Notes under the pieces: generated by a model | Databases searched by the model: none | What the model was told of the DNA's origin: nothing | Seen by the model: the letters and a program-made list of their open reading frames with translations, nothing else | Shown here: one piece after another, positions 7,988-15,822 of the stretch | Numbering within the stretch: position 1 is the stretch's first letter | How the letters are laid out: every line of letters begins with the position of its first letter | Source: CAVRTJ01 sp964507185 | GTDB taxonomy: Bacteria; Acidobacteriota; UBA4820; DSQY01 | DNA: 64,000 nt | Direction of reading: 5' to 3' | NCBI GenBank assembly: GCA_964507185.1 | Contig: CAZDOY010000002.1 | Span: 1 to 64,000, forward strand | Translations under genes and position numbers: made by a program

Positions 7988-9100
7988 TTAATCTTCGAAA
8001 GCCTGCCGGCGGATCGCCACATCGGCCGCGTGGCGCTCGAAGGCCAGTTCGACCAGCCTGTCGAGCAGCCTGGGATAGGGCATGCCCGTCACCTCCCACA
8101 GCTTCGGGTACATGCTGATGCGGGTGAATCCCGGGAGAGTGTTCAACTCGTTCACGAACACGCGCCCGTCGGGTTTCAGGAAGAAATCGACGCGCCCCAT
8201 CCCGGAGCATTCCAGGACCTTGAATGTTCGGACTGCAAGGGCCCTGATCCTGTCCGACGTGTCCCTGTCGAGGTCTGCTGGAAAGAGGAGCCGGGCCCCG
8301 TCCTCGTCGATGTATTTCGCATCGTAGGAGTAGAACTCGTGCCCCCGCGGGACAACCTCCCCGCAGAGGGAGGCGGAGGCGTCCTCGTTGCCGAGCACCG
8401 CGCACTCGATCTCTCTTCCGGGCACGGCCTCCTCGACGATCGCCTTCCGGTCGAAGCGCAGGGCGTCAGCCAGCGCATGCAGGACGTCTTCTTCCCGTTT
8501 GACTTTCGTTATGCCCACGGAAGACCCGAGGTTGCACGGTTTGATGAAGACGGGCAGGCCGCCCACGCTCGAAAGCAGGGGACCGGTATCGAGGCCGTTC
8601 AGCTCGGATGCGGAGACCACCGTGAACCGCGAAATCGGAAGGCCGGCTTCGCGCAGGAGTCTCTTCATCACGTCCTTGTCCATGGCGACGGCCGAGCCGA
8701 GGACGTCCGCCCCGACGTAGGGCGCGTTGAGCAGGCGGAGAAGTCCCTGCAGCGAACCGTCCTCTCCGAGCGTGCCGTGGATGATCGGAAAAAACACGTC
8801 TACCTGCTTGAGGACCTCGCCGGATCCTTTCGAAACAAGGGCGGAGGCGCCGCTGCTTTCCTCGATCGGGAGAACCGCAGGGGCCTTACTGTTCAGGGCG
8901 ATAAGCTTGGGATTCTCGGCGTTGAGAATGAAGGAGGCATCGGAACCGAGGTGCCACGTGCCTTCTTTGTCCACGCCGAGCAATATGGGCTCGTACTTCT
9001 CACGGTCGAGGGCTTCGTAGATGCTCTTTGCGGATTGTATGGAGACTTCGTGCTCGGCGCTCTTGCCGCCGAAGATTATACCCACCCGGATCTTCGTCAT
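7988..9100 (-). CDS. ddl: D-alanine--D-alanine ligase
   Basis: ATP-dependent ligase making D-Ala-D-Ala for peptidoglycan; ATP-grasp fold. 370 residues, in the range of the longer (DdlA-type) enzymes. Motifs: IIFGGKSAEHEVSI at the N-terminus, GEDGSLQGLL, FIKPCNLGSSVGI, EIECAVLG, and the metal/phosphate-binding GRVDFFLKPDGRVFVNELNTLPGFT. GGGAG precedes the ATG. It stands apart from any cell-division (mur/fts) cluster and is followed on the same strand by nothing related. Confidence 0.96.
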   Translation of the reverse strand: MTKIRVGIIFGGKSAEHEVSIQSAKSIYEALDREKYEPILLGVDKEGTWHLGSDASFILNAENPKLIALNSKAPAVLPIEESSGASALVSKGSGEVLKQVDVFFPIIHGTLGEDGSLQGLLRLLNAPYVGADVLGSAVAMDKDVMKRLLREAGLPISRFTVVSASELNGLDTGPLLSSVGGLPVFIKPCNLGSSVGITKVKREEDVLHALADALRFDRKAIVEEAVPGREIECAVLGNEDASASLCGEVVPRGHEFYSYDAKYIDEDGARLLFPADLDRDTSDRIRALAVRTFKVLECSGMGRVDFFLKPDGRVFVNELNTLPGFTRISMYPKLWEVTGMPYPRLLDRLVELAFERHAADVAIRRQAFED

Positions 9101-9134
9101 CGCGCACTCCCAGACGTCTGCCCGCCGGCCCTGC

Positions 9135-9905
9135 TTAATCCCTGTGGCTCAGTGTGGCCGTGGCCTGGGCCGTGGGCATGATTACCATTTCGGTCACGTC
9201 CACGTGCGGAGGCCTGGTTGTAACCCAGAGAACCGCGTCCGCGATGTCCTCGGCGCGCAGGGCATTCAGGCCCTGATAGACCTTTGCGGCCTTTTCGCGG
9301 TCTCCCCTGAAGCGGACGATGGAGAACTCGGTCTCCACCATGCCCGGGTCCACGGTGCTCACACGGACGGGCGTTCCCAGGAGGTCGATCTTCATGGCGC
9401 GCGTGAGGGCCTTTACGGCGAACTTGCTCGCGCAGTAGATGTTGCCTCCGGGATAGACCTCGCGGCCTGCGACGGAACCTATGTTGACGACGTGTCCCCG
9501 GCCTCGCTCGACCATGCCCGGGATGACGGCGCGGCTCACGTACAGCAGTCCCTTCACGTTGGTATCGAGAACTTCGTCCCACTCGTCCACGTTACCCTGG
9601 TGAAGCTTGTCCATGCCGCGTCCCAGGCCGGCATTGTTAACGAGAATATCCACTTCGCGCCATGCCTCGGGAAGGGTGGAGAGGGCTTTCTCGACGGCGG
9701 CGCGCTTGCTTACGTCGAGGGGCAGAAGGTGGGACTGAGTGCCGTGCTCCCTGGCGATGGCCGACGCCAGGTCTTTCAGTCGGCCCGCGCGACGGGAGGC
9801 AAGCACCAGGCGTGCGCCGGCCGCCGCGAAGGTCCTGGCGCAGGCGTTCCCTATGCCCGAGCTTGCGCCCGTTATGAGAACCGTTTTTCCTTTCATGTCG
9901 ATCAT
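9135..9905 (-). CDS. short-chain dehydrogenase/reductase (YdfG-like)
   Basis: A 256-residue classical SDR: Rossmann motif TGASSGIG at residues about 11-18, NNAG at about 91, catalytic Ser in IGSVAG and YCASK (Tyr/Lys) at about 158. The DPGMVETEFS segment and overall pattern resemble the NADP-dependent 3-hydroxy acid dehydrogenase group (YdfG). AAGGAG precedes ATG 9905. Encoded upstream of ddl on the same strand, 34 bases away. Exact substrate unknown. Confidence 0.9.
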   Translation of the reverse strand: MIDMKGKTVLITGASSGIGNACARTFAAAGARLVLASRRAGRLKDLASAIAREHGTQSHLLPLDVSKRAAVEKALSTLPEAWREVDILVNNAGLGRGMDKLHQGNVDEWDEVLDTNVKGLLYVSRAVIPGMVERGRGHVVNIGSVAGREVYPGGNIYCASKFAVKALTRAMKIDLLGTPVRVSTVDPGMVETEFSIVRFRGDREKAAKVYQGLNALRAEDIADAVLWVTTRPPHVDVTEMVIMPTAQATATLSHRD

Positions 9906-10161
9906 CGTGAGGCTCCTTAAGCACCTGTGTTTTCATCGCGTATTCCCGCCCGGCGGTGGAGGTCCGGTTTGCTAGTATAGCCCGTTGGCATTGCCGTGAA
10001 AACGCACCCGCCGGACCGGACCGCGCCCGGGCAGTCGGTGCTCTTTTGCAAAATACAAGCCCGGGGGCCATATTTTCTATGCGATCAGCAGCATATCGGT
10101 TCCGCTTGGGCGGACGCGCCGTTCGACCTTCAGCCGTTGGTCGGGATAAAAGGGGGCGGAG

Positions 10162-10833
10162 ATGGAACAGAACGGAAAGAAGGCATTTCTCATTGTCACC
10201 ATAGCGCGCACCATGGGCAGCGGGGGGAGCTTTGTAGGCAAGCGGCTGGCGAACAGGCTCGGATGCAGATATCTGGATCGGGAGATTCTCCTTGCAGCGG
10301 CACTGAGACTCGATCGCGATCCGGAGGCGCTGGAGAATCTCGACGAACGCCACCTCAGCTTCTGGGAACGAACGCGCATGGCTTACGCCTTCGGCGTTCC
10401 GGAATCCCCATACGCCCCGCCCCCCGTGACGGTGGACGACATGGACCTGTTCGACGCCCAGAAGGAGATCATGAGGGAGGCGGCCCACAGGGATCACGTG
10501 GTCATCGTGGGACGTGGGGGCTTCTCTCTGCTGAAAGACGAGCCGGGGTTGCTCTCTGTGTTCCTTCATTCGCCCATGGAGAGCAGGGCGAGGAGGATCC
10601 AGAAGATCTACAAGCTCGCCACGCGAGAGGAGGCGATCGAGTTGATCGAGCAATCCGACAAGGACAGGGAACATTTCGTGAAGGCCGCGGCCGGTGTCCC
10701 GTGGAAGTCGCCCTCCAACTATCATCTGTGCATCGATACGGGGCGCACCGGTACGGCTGTCGCGATCGAACTGATCCATGTCGCAGCATTGGAAGTCGCC
10801 AGGGGGCTGGAGAAGCCGGACGAGGGGCCTTGA
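10162..10833 (+). CDS. cytidylate kinase-like P-loop protein
   Basis: A 223-residue nucleotide kinase-like protein of the family related to CMP kinase. The P-loop is the variant form typical of this group (RTMGSGGSFVGKRLANRLG, residues about 17-35), followed by YLDREIL, VVIVGRGGFSLL and a lid-like segment with SDKDRE. The canonical short CMP kinase substrate-binding insert is not recognisable, so the true substrate may not be CMP. Start ATG 10162 has GGGGCGGAG upstream. Lies 111 bases before a short-chain dehydrogenase in the same direction. Confidence 0.8.
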   Translation: MEQNGKKAFLIVTIARTMGSGGSFVGKRLANRLGCRYLDREILLAAALRLDRDPEALENLDERHLSFWERTRMAYAFGVPESPYAPPPVTVDDMDLFDAQKEIMREAAHRDHVVIVGRGGFSLLKDEPGLLSVFLHSPMESRARRIQKIYKLATREEAIELIEQSDKDREHFVKAAAGVPWKSPSNYHLCIDTGRTGTAVAIELIHVAALEVARGLEKPDEGP

Positions 10834-10944
10834 ATGGCGCGCCGCTGTTTTCTTCGGGGAATGGCTGTGGTAGCTTCTTGAGTCTGGACTCCTTCTTGGG
10901 ATCCGAACGGACGCCAGTCCCTGCAAGGAATCCGCGGAGAGCGA

Positions 10945-11736
10945 ATGGTCGATCTTGAAAAGCACGGACCCTGGGCCCTCATAACCGGTGCTTCGTCGGG
11001 ATTAGGGGAGCATTTCGCCCGTCAGCTGGCGGCCCTTGGCTTCAACCTCGTTCTCACGGCGAGGCGGAAGCAAAGGCTGGAAGCACTGGCCGAAGAACTC
11101 ATTGAAAAGCACGGCGTGGAAACGCGCTGCATCGCATTGGACCTGGCGGCGGATGGGTCCGTGGATACACTCGTCGGTTCGGTGGGCGACCTGGACATCG
11201 GATTGCTGATCAACAACGCCGGATTCGGTTATTTCGGCTCGTTCAGAAATCAGGACAGGGACCGGCTCGCGGAGATGATCCGCCTGAACTGTCTGGCCGT
11301 CATGCTCCTCTCCCATTCCTTCGCAAACAGGTTGGCGAAACGCGGGCGTGGCGGCATCCTCATAGTGGCTTCCCTGGCGGGTTTTCAGGCCACGCCGTAC
11401 ATGTCCGCCTACGGTGCGACGAAGGGCTTCGATCTTCTCCTCGGGGAGGGCATCGGCCGCGAGCTGAAGGGATCGGGCGTCGACGTCCTCGTTCTCAATC
11501 CGGGTGCCACCCACACGGAGTTCGGGAAAGTCGCAGGCTCTTCCGGTAGCGGCTTGAGCATGAGGCCTGACAGAGTGACCGCAAAGGCCCTCAGAGCGCT
11601 CGGGCGCAAGTCTTCGGTGATTACGGGAATTCAGAATCGAGCGGTGGCAATGCTGGGCAGAATCCTCCCGCGAAGGACGATCACGTCGCTGAGCGCCTAT
11701 ACACTTCGAAAGATGACATCCGAAGAGCGCCGTTGA
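10945..11736 (+). CDS. short-chain dehydrogenase/reductase
   Basis: A 263-residue SDR with TGASSGLGEHFA (residues about 13-24), NNAGFGYFG, ASLAGFQATPYMSAYGATK (Ser and Tyr-X3-Lys catalytic residues) and LNPGATHTEF. It belongs to the group often annotated DltE-like or ketoreductase; no specific substrate can be assigned. It is distinct from the SDR at 9.1-9.9 kb (little identity outside the motifs). Weak GGAGA box before ATG 10945. Followed 56 bases later by an O-methyltransferase. Confidence 0.88.
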   Translation: MVDLEKHGPWALITGASSGLGEHFARQLAALGFNLVLTARRKQRLEALAEELIEKHGVETRCIALDLAADGSVDTLVGSVGDLDIGLLINNAGFGYFGSFRNQDRDRLAEMIRLNCLAVMLLSHSFANRLAKRGRGGILIVASLAGFQATPYMSAYGATKGFDLLLGEGIGRELKGSGVDVLVLNPGATHTEFGKVAGSSGSGLSMRPDRVTAKALRALGRKSSVITGIQNRAVAMLGRILPRRTITSLSAYTLRKMTSEERR

Positions 11737-11792
11737 AGGCGCGGGCGAAATAGCGCTCCGGCGCTGCGAGCAGAAGAAAAGGAGAATCCGCA

Positions 11793-12446
11793 ATGGCTGA
11801 CCCGACCTCGAGGACGGGCGTACGATATATCACGGAAGATCTCATTGCTTACCTCGACAAAACGCATGCGGCACACGACGAAGCGCTGCAACAGGCGTTC
11901 GATGCACCGGGGCAGGAGGGGATGCCCGCCATACAGGTTGGTCCGTCGGAAGGCCGCCTGCTCAACCTCCTGCTTGGAATGGCCGGTGCTCGAAAAGTGG
12001 TGGAGATAGGCACCCTCGCCGGGTATTCGGCCGTCTGGATGGGGCGCGCCCTTCCTGCCGGCGGGCACCTCTGGAGCATCGAGGCCGAGCCCAGACACGC
12101 GGAGGTTGCGAGGCGCAACATCGAAAAGGCGGGCCTCGGGGACAAGGTGACGGTGCTCGTGGGAAGGGGACTCGAGGTGCTGAACCAGCTCGAACACGAG
12201 GGGCCCTTCGACGCCGTTTTCATCGACGCGGACAAGGCGAGTTACGACGCCTACGGGCGATGGGCGGCCACAAACGTCAGGCAAGGCGGCCTCCTCCTGG
12301 CCGACAACGCCTTCTTCTTCGGCAGGTTGTTGGAAGACGGGGAAGAAGCGGCCTGCGTTCGACGCATGCACGAGGAGGCGCGCGCGGCCTTCAAAACGGT
12401 GTGCATCGGCACGGGCGACGGCCTGCTGCTGGGCATTAGGAAGTAA
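11793..12446 (+). CDS. class I SAM-dependent O-methyltransferase
   Basis: 217 residues of the caffeoyl-CoA/catechol O-methyltransferase family (Methyltransf_3). SAM motif VVEIGTLAGYSAVWMG around residue 69, second acidic motif IEAEPRHAEVARRNI, and the metal-binding DAVFIDADKASYDAYGRWA and DNAFFFGR segments. AAAAGGAG precedes the ATG. Physiological acceptor unknown; in bacteria such enzymes often modify catechols or small hydroxylated metabolites, or TrmR-like tRNA positions. Confidence 0.9.
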   Translation: MADPTSRTGVRYITEDLIAYLDKTHAAHDEALQQAFDAPGQEGMPAIQVGPSEGRLLNLLLGMAGARKVVEIGTLAGYSAVWMGRALPAGGHLWSIEAEPRHAEVARRNIEKAGLGDKVTVLVGRGLEVLNQLEHEGPFDAVFIDADKASYDAYGRWAATNVRQGGLLLADNAFFFGRLLEDGEEAACVRRMHEEARAAFKTVCIGTGDGLLLGIRK

Positions 12447-12525
12447 GGCGGTTCGCGTTCGGCGGGATCATGCGGCTCGTCCGTGTGGAGTCCCTTTCAC
12501 GGCGAAGCGCTTCCTGGAGGCTGGT

Positions 12526-12960
12526 GTGCTGAGAGCCATTCGACGTTTGCTGCCGACCTTCTTCCTCGGGAGCTTTCTCGCGCTGTTGAACATCACCGGG
12601 TGCGTCCTGTTCGTGCTGTCGAGGCCTCCGCTGGAAGGAAATACAAGCGGAGTGGTTTCTGCAGCGGGCGACGTTGATTACCAGGTCGTGGCGTGTCGGC
12701 GCCTGGATTTCTGGGAACGAGGCTCCACGGGCGAACCGGTCTGGCTAAAGGCGTTCGTCACGGCGAACATCTTCCCCGTGATTCTTGTGGTATTTTTGCG
12801 AATGCTCCTCGGCTACCTGCCGGGTTTCACCGGGCTGTCTCTGTGTGCCCGGTCGTGGATTATCGCGGTGGCCTTTCTGGTAGCGGCAACCGTCCAGTGG
12901 TACAGCGTCGGAGCGATCGTCGAGGATCGCTTTCGAAGGTTCTTCAATGTTTCCGCATAG
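12526..12960 (+). CDS. small three-helix membrane protein, unknown function
   Basis: A 144-residue protein with three predicted membrane segments: about residues 9-32 (LLPTFFLGSFLALLNITGCVLFVL), 76-100 (VTANIFPVILVVFLRMLLGYL) and 107-131 (WIIAVAFLVAATVQWYSVGAIV). Between the first two lies a 40-residue extracytoplasmic or cytoplasmic loop with one Cys. I do not recognise the family. GTG 12526 follows GGAGG at five bases, which is why this start is preferred. Its stop lies 37 bases before the TrmO-like gene, so the two are probably co-transcribed. Confidence 0.65.
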   Translation: MLRAIRRLLPTFFLGSFLALLNITGCVLFVLSRPPLEGNTSGVVSAAGDVDYQVVACRRLDFWERGSTGEPVWLKAFVTANIFPVILVVFLRMLLGYLPGFTGLSLCARSWIIAVAFLVAATVQWYSVGAIVEDRFRRFFNVSA

Positions 12961-12997
12961 ACCGGGGCGACGGGATGCAGATCGTTCGGAGGATCCA

Positions 12998-13477
12998 ATG
13001 GACATTCTCTACCATCCTATAGGTACGGTGCACAGTCCTTTCAGAGACATCGCGGGCATGCCCATTCAGCCGACCGCCGCGGAAGGGATCGCAGGCCGAA
13101 TAGAGCTTTCGCCCGAATATCGAGAGGGCCTGAAGGACGTCGACGGCTTTTCCCACATCATCGTCATCTACCATCTCCACAGGGCGGCCGGCGCCGTTCT
13201 CACGGTTACGCCGTTTCTCGACTCGCGGCCCCGCGGCGTCTTTGCGACGAGGGCACCGACTCGGCCGAATCCCATTGGTCTTTCGGTCCTGAAGCTGCTT
13301 CGCGTGGAGGGTTCCGTCCTCCACGTTGAGAACGTGGATATTCTCGATGGGACCCCAGTCCTGGATTTGAAACCCTACGTACCGGAGTTCGACCATCCTG
13401 AAGAGATCCGGACGGGCTGGCTCGAAAAGGCACGCAAAAAGGTCCGTTCAAAACGTTCCGACGACCGGTTCCGGTAA
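12998..13477 (+). CDS. trmO: TrmO/TsaA-like tRNA methyltransferase
   Basis: A 159-residue TSAA-domain protein. The E. coli member TrmO uses SAM to N6-methylate t6A37 in tRNA-Thr. Characteristic elements are PIGTVHSPF at the start, GFSHIIVIYHLH in the middle and FATRAPTRPNPIGLSVLKLL, with ILDGTPVLDLKPYVPEFD near the end. Start ATG 12998 has GGAGG five bases upstream, better than the longer frame from 12947 that overlaps the preceding gene. The protein is shorter than E. coli TrmO (no C-terminal extension), as is usual for many bacterial and archaeal homologues. Confidence 0.88.
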   Translation: MDILYHPIGTVHSPFRDIAGMPIQPTAAEGIAGRIELSPEYREGLKDVDGFSHIIVIYHLHRAAGAVLTVTPFLDSRPRGVFATRAPTRPNPIGLSVLKLLRVEGSVLHVENVDILDGTPVLDLKPYVPEFDHPEEIRTGWLEKARKKVRSKRSDDRFR

Positions 13478-13597
13478 CCTGGGGTTGCCCTCCGCCTGCT
13501 ATCAGTCCTAAAATACGGCCAGTTTCAATAAACCGGCGGAGTTCGCGGCCCGGAACGGGTCGATGAAGAGCAGCACAATCGCGCGAAGGAAGCAACC

Positions 13598-14374
13598 TTG
13601 CTGATTCATGTCCTCCAGCACGTTTCTTTCGAAGGTCCGGCCGCCGTTGCGAAGTGGGCCGGCACGAGGGGGCACGATCTGGCCGTGTCGTCTCTCTGGA
13701 AAGGGGAGACTCTCGCCGCCGGGGTATCGCCGGACTGGCTGCTCATCCTGGGCGGTCCGATGGGCGCAGGCGATGAGGACCGGTTTCCATGGCTCCTCGG
13801 CGAGAAGCGCCTTATCGAACGCGCGCTCAGATCGGACAAGGTGGTCCTGGGCATCTGTCTCGGTGCACAACTGCTCGCCGAAGTGCTTGGGGCGCGCATT
13901 ACGGGTAACGAACACAGGGAGATCGGCTGGTTCCCGGTCCAGAGAACCGACGGGTGCGAGTCCCTGGAAATAGCCAAGGTCTTTCCGGAGGCGTTCGGCG
14001 CCTTCCACTGGCACGGCGACACATTCTCGATCCCTTCGGGCGCTCGGTGCATAGGCCGCTCAGAGGCCTGCGAAAACCAGGCGTTCGTTTACTCGGACAG
14101 GGTTCTGGCGCTTCAGTTCCATTTGGAGGTCACCCTTGCGTCGACCCTGGAACTCATAGCGCACTCAAGCAGCGATCTGGACGAAGGGGGGCGTTTCGTG
14201 CAGCGGGCCGGATCGATGCTGTCGGATCCGCGCCGGTTCGAGATGGCAAACGCTCTGCTTTTCAGGGTCTTGGACCAGATGGCGAAGAGATGCAATCCGG
14301 ACGGTCGAACGGGCTGTCGCGGGACCGCAGACCTGCCGGAAGAAAGCGACATACTGAGGCGAAACCTCGGTTAG
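13598..14374 (+). CDS. class I glutamine amidotransferase-like protein
   Basis: A 258-residue class I GATase domain without a synthetase partner, like the GMP synthase-related amidotransferase family. Nucleophile Cys in LGICLGAQLLAE (about residue 87), catalytic His in ALQFHLE (about 171) with the Glu directly following. Begins with TTG at 13598, eight bases after AAGGA; no ATG or GTG fits the N-terminal strand (IHVLQH). Members include glutamine or gamma-glutamyl hydrolases; the substrate is unknown. Confidence 0.85.
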   Translation: MLIHVLQHVSFEGPAAVAKWAGTRGHDLAVSSLWKGETLAAGVSPDWLLILGGPMGAGDEDRFPWLLGEKRLIERALRSDKVVLGICLGAQLLAEVLGARITGNEHREIGWFPVQRTDGCESLEIAKVFPEAFGAFHWHGDTFSIPSGARCIGRSEACENQAFVYSDRVLALQFHLEVTLASTLELIAHSSSDLDEGGRFVQRAGSMLSDPRRFEMANALLFRVLDQMAKRCNPDGRTGCRGTADLPEESDILRRNLG

Positions 14375-14524
14375 CGGGCCGGTGAAACGTCCGCGCAATT
14401 CCCGCCGGCACGGAATGGACTTATTTTAGTTGTTTCATCGTGGCCGTGCGGCTTTCTCGGCCAAATCCCCGAATGGAAGAAAGCGGGCGCACGAACGTTC
14501 AAGGAGGCAGGACAGGGAGGGACC

Positions 14525-15181
14525 ATGCGAAGAACTCTCGTCGTCACCCTGATCGTGTGCATGTTCGCGTTATCCATAAGCGCATCACAAGCCGGTGCCG
14601 GAGCGCACAAAAGGTCGCCGGCTGGAAGGAGCGGTCACAAAATGCAGGTCATCACGCTGGGGGGAGGCTGTTTCTGGTGTATTGAGGCCGTTTTTGAGGA
14701 GGTCAGAGGCGTCGTGAAGGTAGAATCCGGGTATTCGGGCGGACACGTCGCCAATCCGACCTATCAGCAGGTCTGCACGGGAGAGACGGGTCACGCGGAA
14801 GCGGTCCAGATCACATTCGATCCGGATATCGTCAGCCTGAGGGACTTGCTCGGCATCTTTTTTACCGTCCACGATCCCACAACCCTCAATCGGCAGGGTG
14901 CCGACGTAGGGACGCAGTATCGTTCGGTGATCTTCTTCCGGGACGAGGCGCAGAAGAAGGCGGCGGAGTCGGCGATTCGCGAGGTGGAACGGGAGAAGCT
15001 CTACAGCGGGCCCGTCGTGACGGAGGTCGTGCCTTTTAGCGCCTTCTACAAGGCCGAGGCCTACCATCAGGAGTACTACCGGGACAATCCCGGGCAACCC
15101 TATTGTCGGATCGTAATCTCGCCCAAGGTGGTCAAGTTCAGAAAAAAATTCCAGCACCTGCTCAAGGGTGCCCAACCCTAA
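14525..15181 (+). CDS. msrA: secreted peptide-methionine (S)-S-oxide reductase
   Basis: 218 residues. A Sec signal peptide (residues 1-24, MRRTLVVTLIVCMFALSI.., cleavage near SQA-GAG) precedes the MsrA domain with active site GGGCFWCIEAVFEEVRGV, YSGG, TGHAEAV, HDPTTLNRQGADVGTQYRS and the C-terminal QEYYRDNPGQPYC. Reduces methionine-S-sulfoxide in oxidised proteins; the signal peptide puts it in the periplasm, where it would repair envelope proteins and need a thiol supply from a DsbD/CcdA-type system. ATG 14525 has a GGGAGGG box. Confidence 0.93.
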   Translation: MRRTLVVTLIVCMFALSISASQAGAGAHKRSPAGRSGHKMQVITLGGGCFWCIEAVFEEVRGVVKVESGYSGGHVANPTYQQVCTGETGHAEAVQITFDPDIVSLRDLLGIFFTVHDPTTLNRQGADVGTQYRSVIFFRDEAQKKAAESAIREVEREKLYSGPVVTEVVPFSAFYKAEAYHQEYYRDNPGQPYCRIVISPKVVKFRKKFQHLLKGAQP

Positions 15182-15304
15182 CGGGCCGGTGAAAAGCTCT
15201 CGCAGACGGCGTTGCAAGCGCCACGGCTCCGGATGCACCGGGTCGCGCAGCAGCGATGCCGGGGCGTGTACTGCTGCCACGCAGGGCCGACGAGCAGGTG
15301 CGCC

Positions 15305-15697
15305 TCAACTTGTCCCGTCACCCGGCGGAAGGGAGGCATCAGGGTTCTCCTGGGGGGAATCGCCCGATAGTCCTCCGAAATGGAGATTGAAGCGCGAACG
15401 CTGGACTGGGTCCATCTTCAGGATTTCGATCCCCATCTCGTACCGTCCATCGGGCATCAACCTGTGGTGGACAATCCTCCCTTCGGCTTCAAGCACCTCC
15501 GATCGAACCGAGAGGTAGAGCCTGAGGGCCGCTCCGGGCTGCAGGAGGGTCGGTGCGATCACCGAGCAGCCACCACGGCCGATATCCTCGGTGACTCCGA
15601 AGGCGCCGTGACCCTCCTGTCCAATGGCTTCAAGGAGCGTGGGGTTCTTTCGGCGGACTCTGCCTGACCGGCGTCTTCTCTTCTGCACGGTATCCAT
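15305..15697 (-). CDS. stand-alone PilZ domain protein
   Basis: A 130-residue PilZ-like protein, a family that often binds cyclic di-GMP. The Arg-rich N-terminus (KRRRRSGRVRR) can supply the RxxxR motif and DIGRGGCSV is the D/N-x-S-x-x-G equivalent, with Gly in place of Ser. The second motif is imperfect, so c-di-GMP binding is probable but not certain. Start ATG 15697 lies three bases after GGAGGT; the frame is open further upstream without supporting signals. It follows the aldehyde dehydrogenase on the same strand. Confidence 0.78.
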   Translation of the reverse strand: MDTVQKRRRRSGRVRRKNPTLLEAIGQEGHGAFGVTEDIGRGGCSVIAPTLLQPGAALRLYLSVRSEVLEAEGRIVHHRLMPDGRYEMGIEILKMDPVQRSRFNLHFGGLSGDSPQENPDASLPPGDGTS

Positions 15698-15822
15698 GCG
15701 ACCTCCTCGGAGGCCGCCCGGCCTCTCGAAGAAAGGGACGTCCATTCAGAACCAACTCGCCATGAATCCAATGCCCTGCGCCAGAACGTGCCGTACCCGA
15801 GCACGAAGATCTCCACCATTCC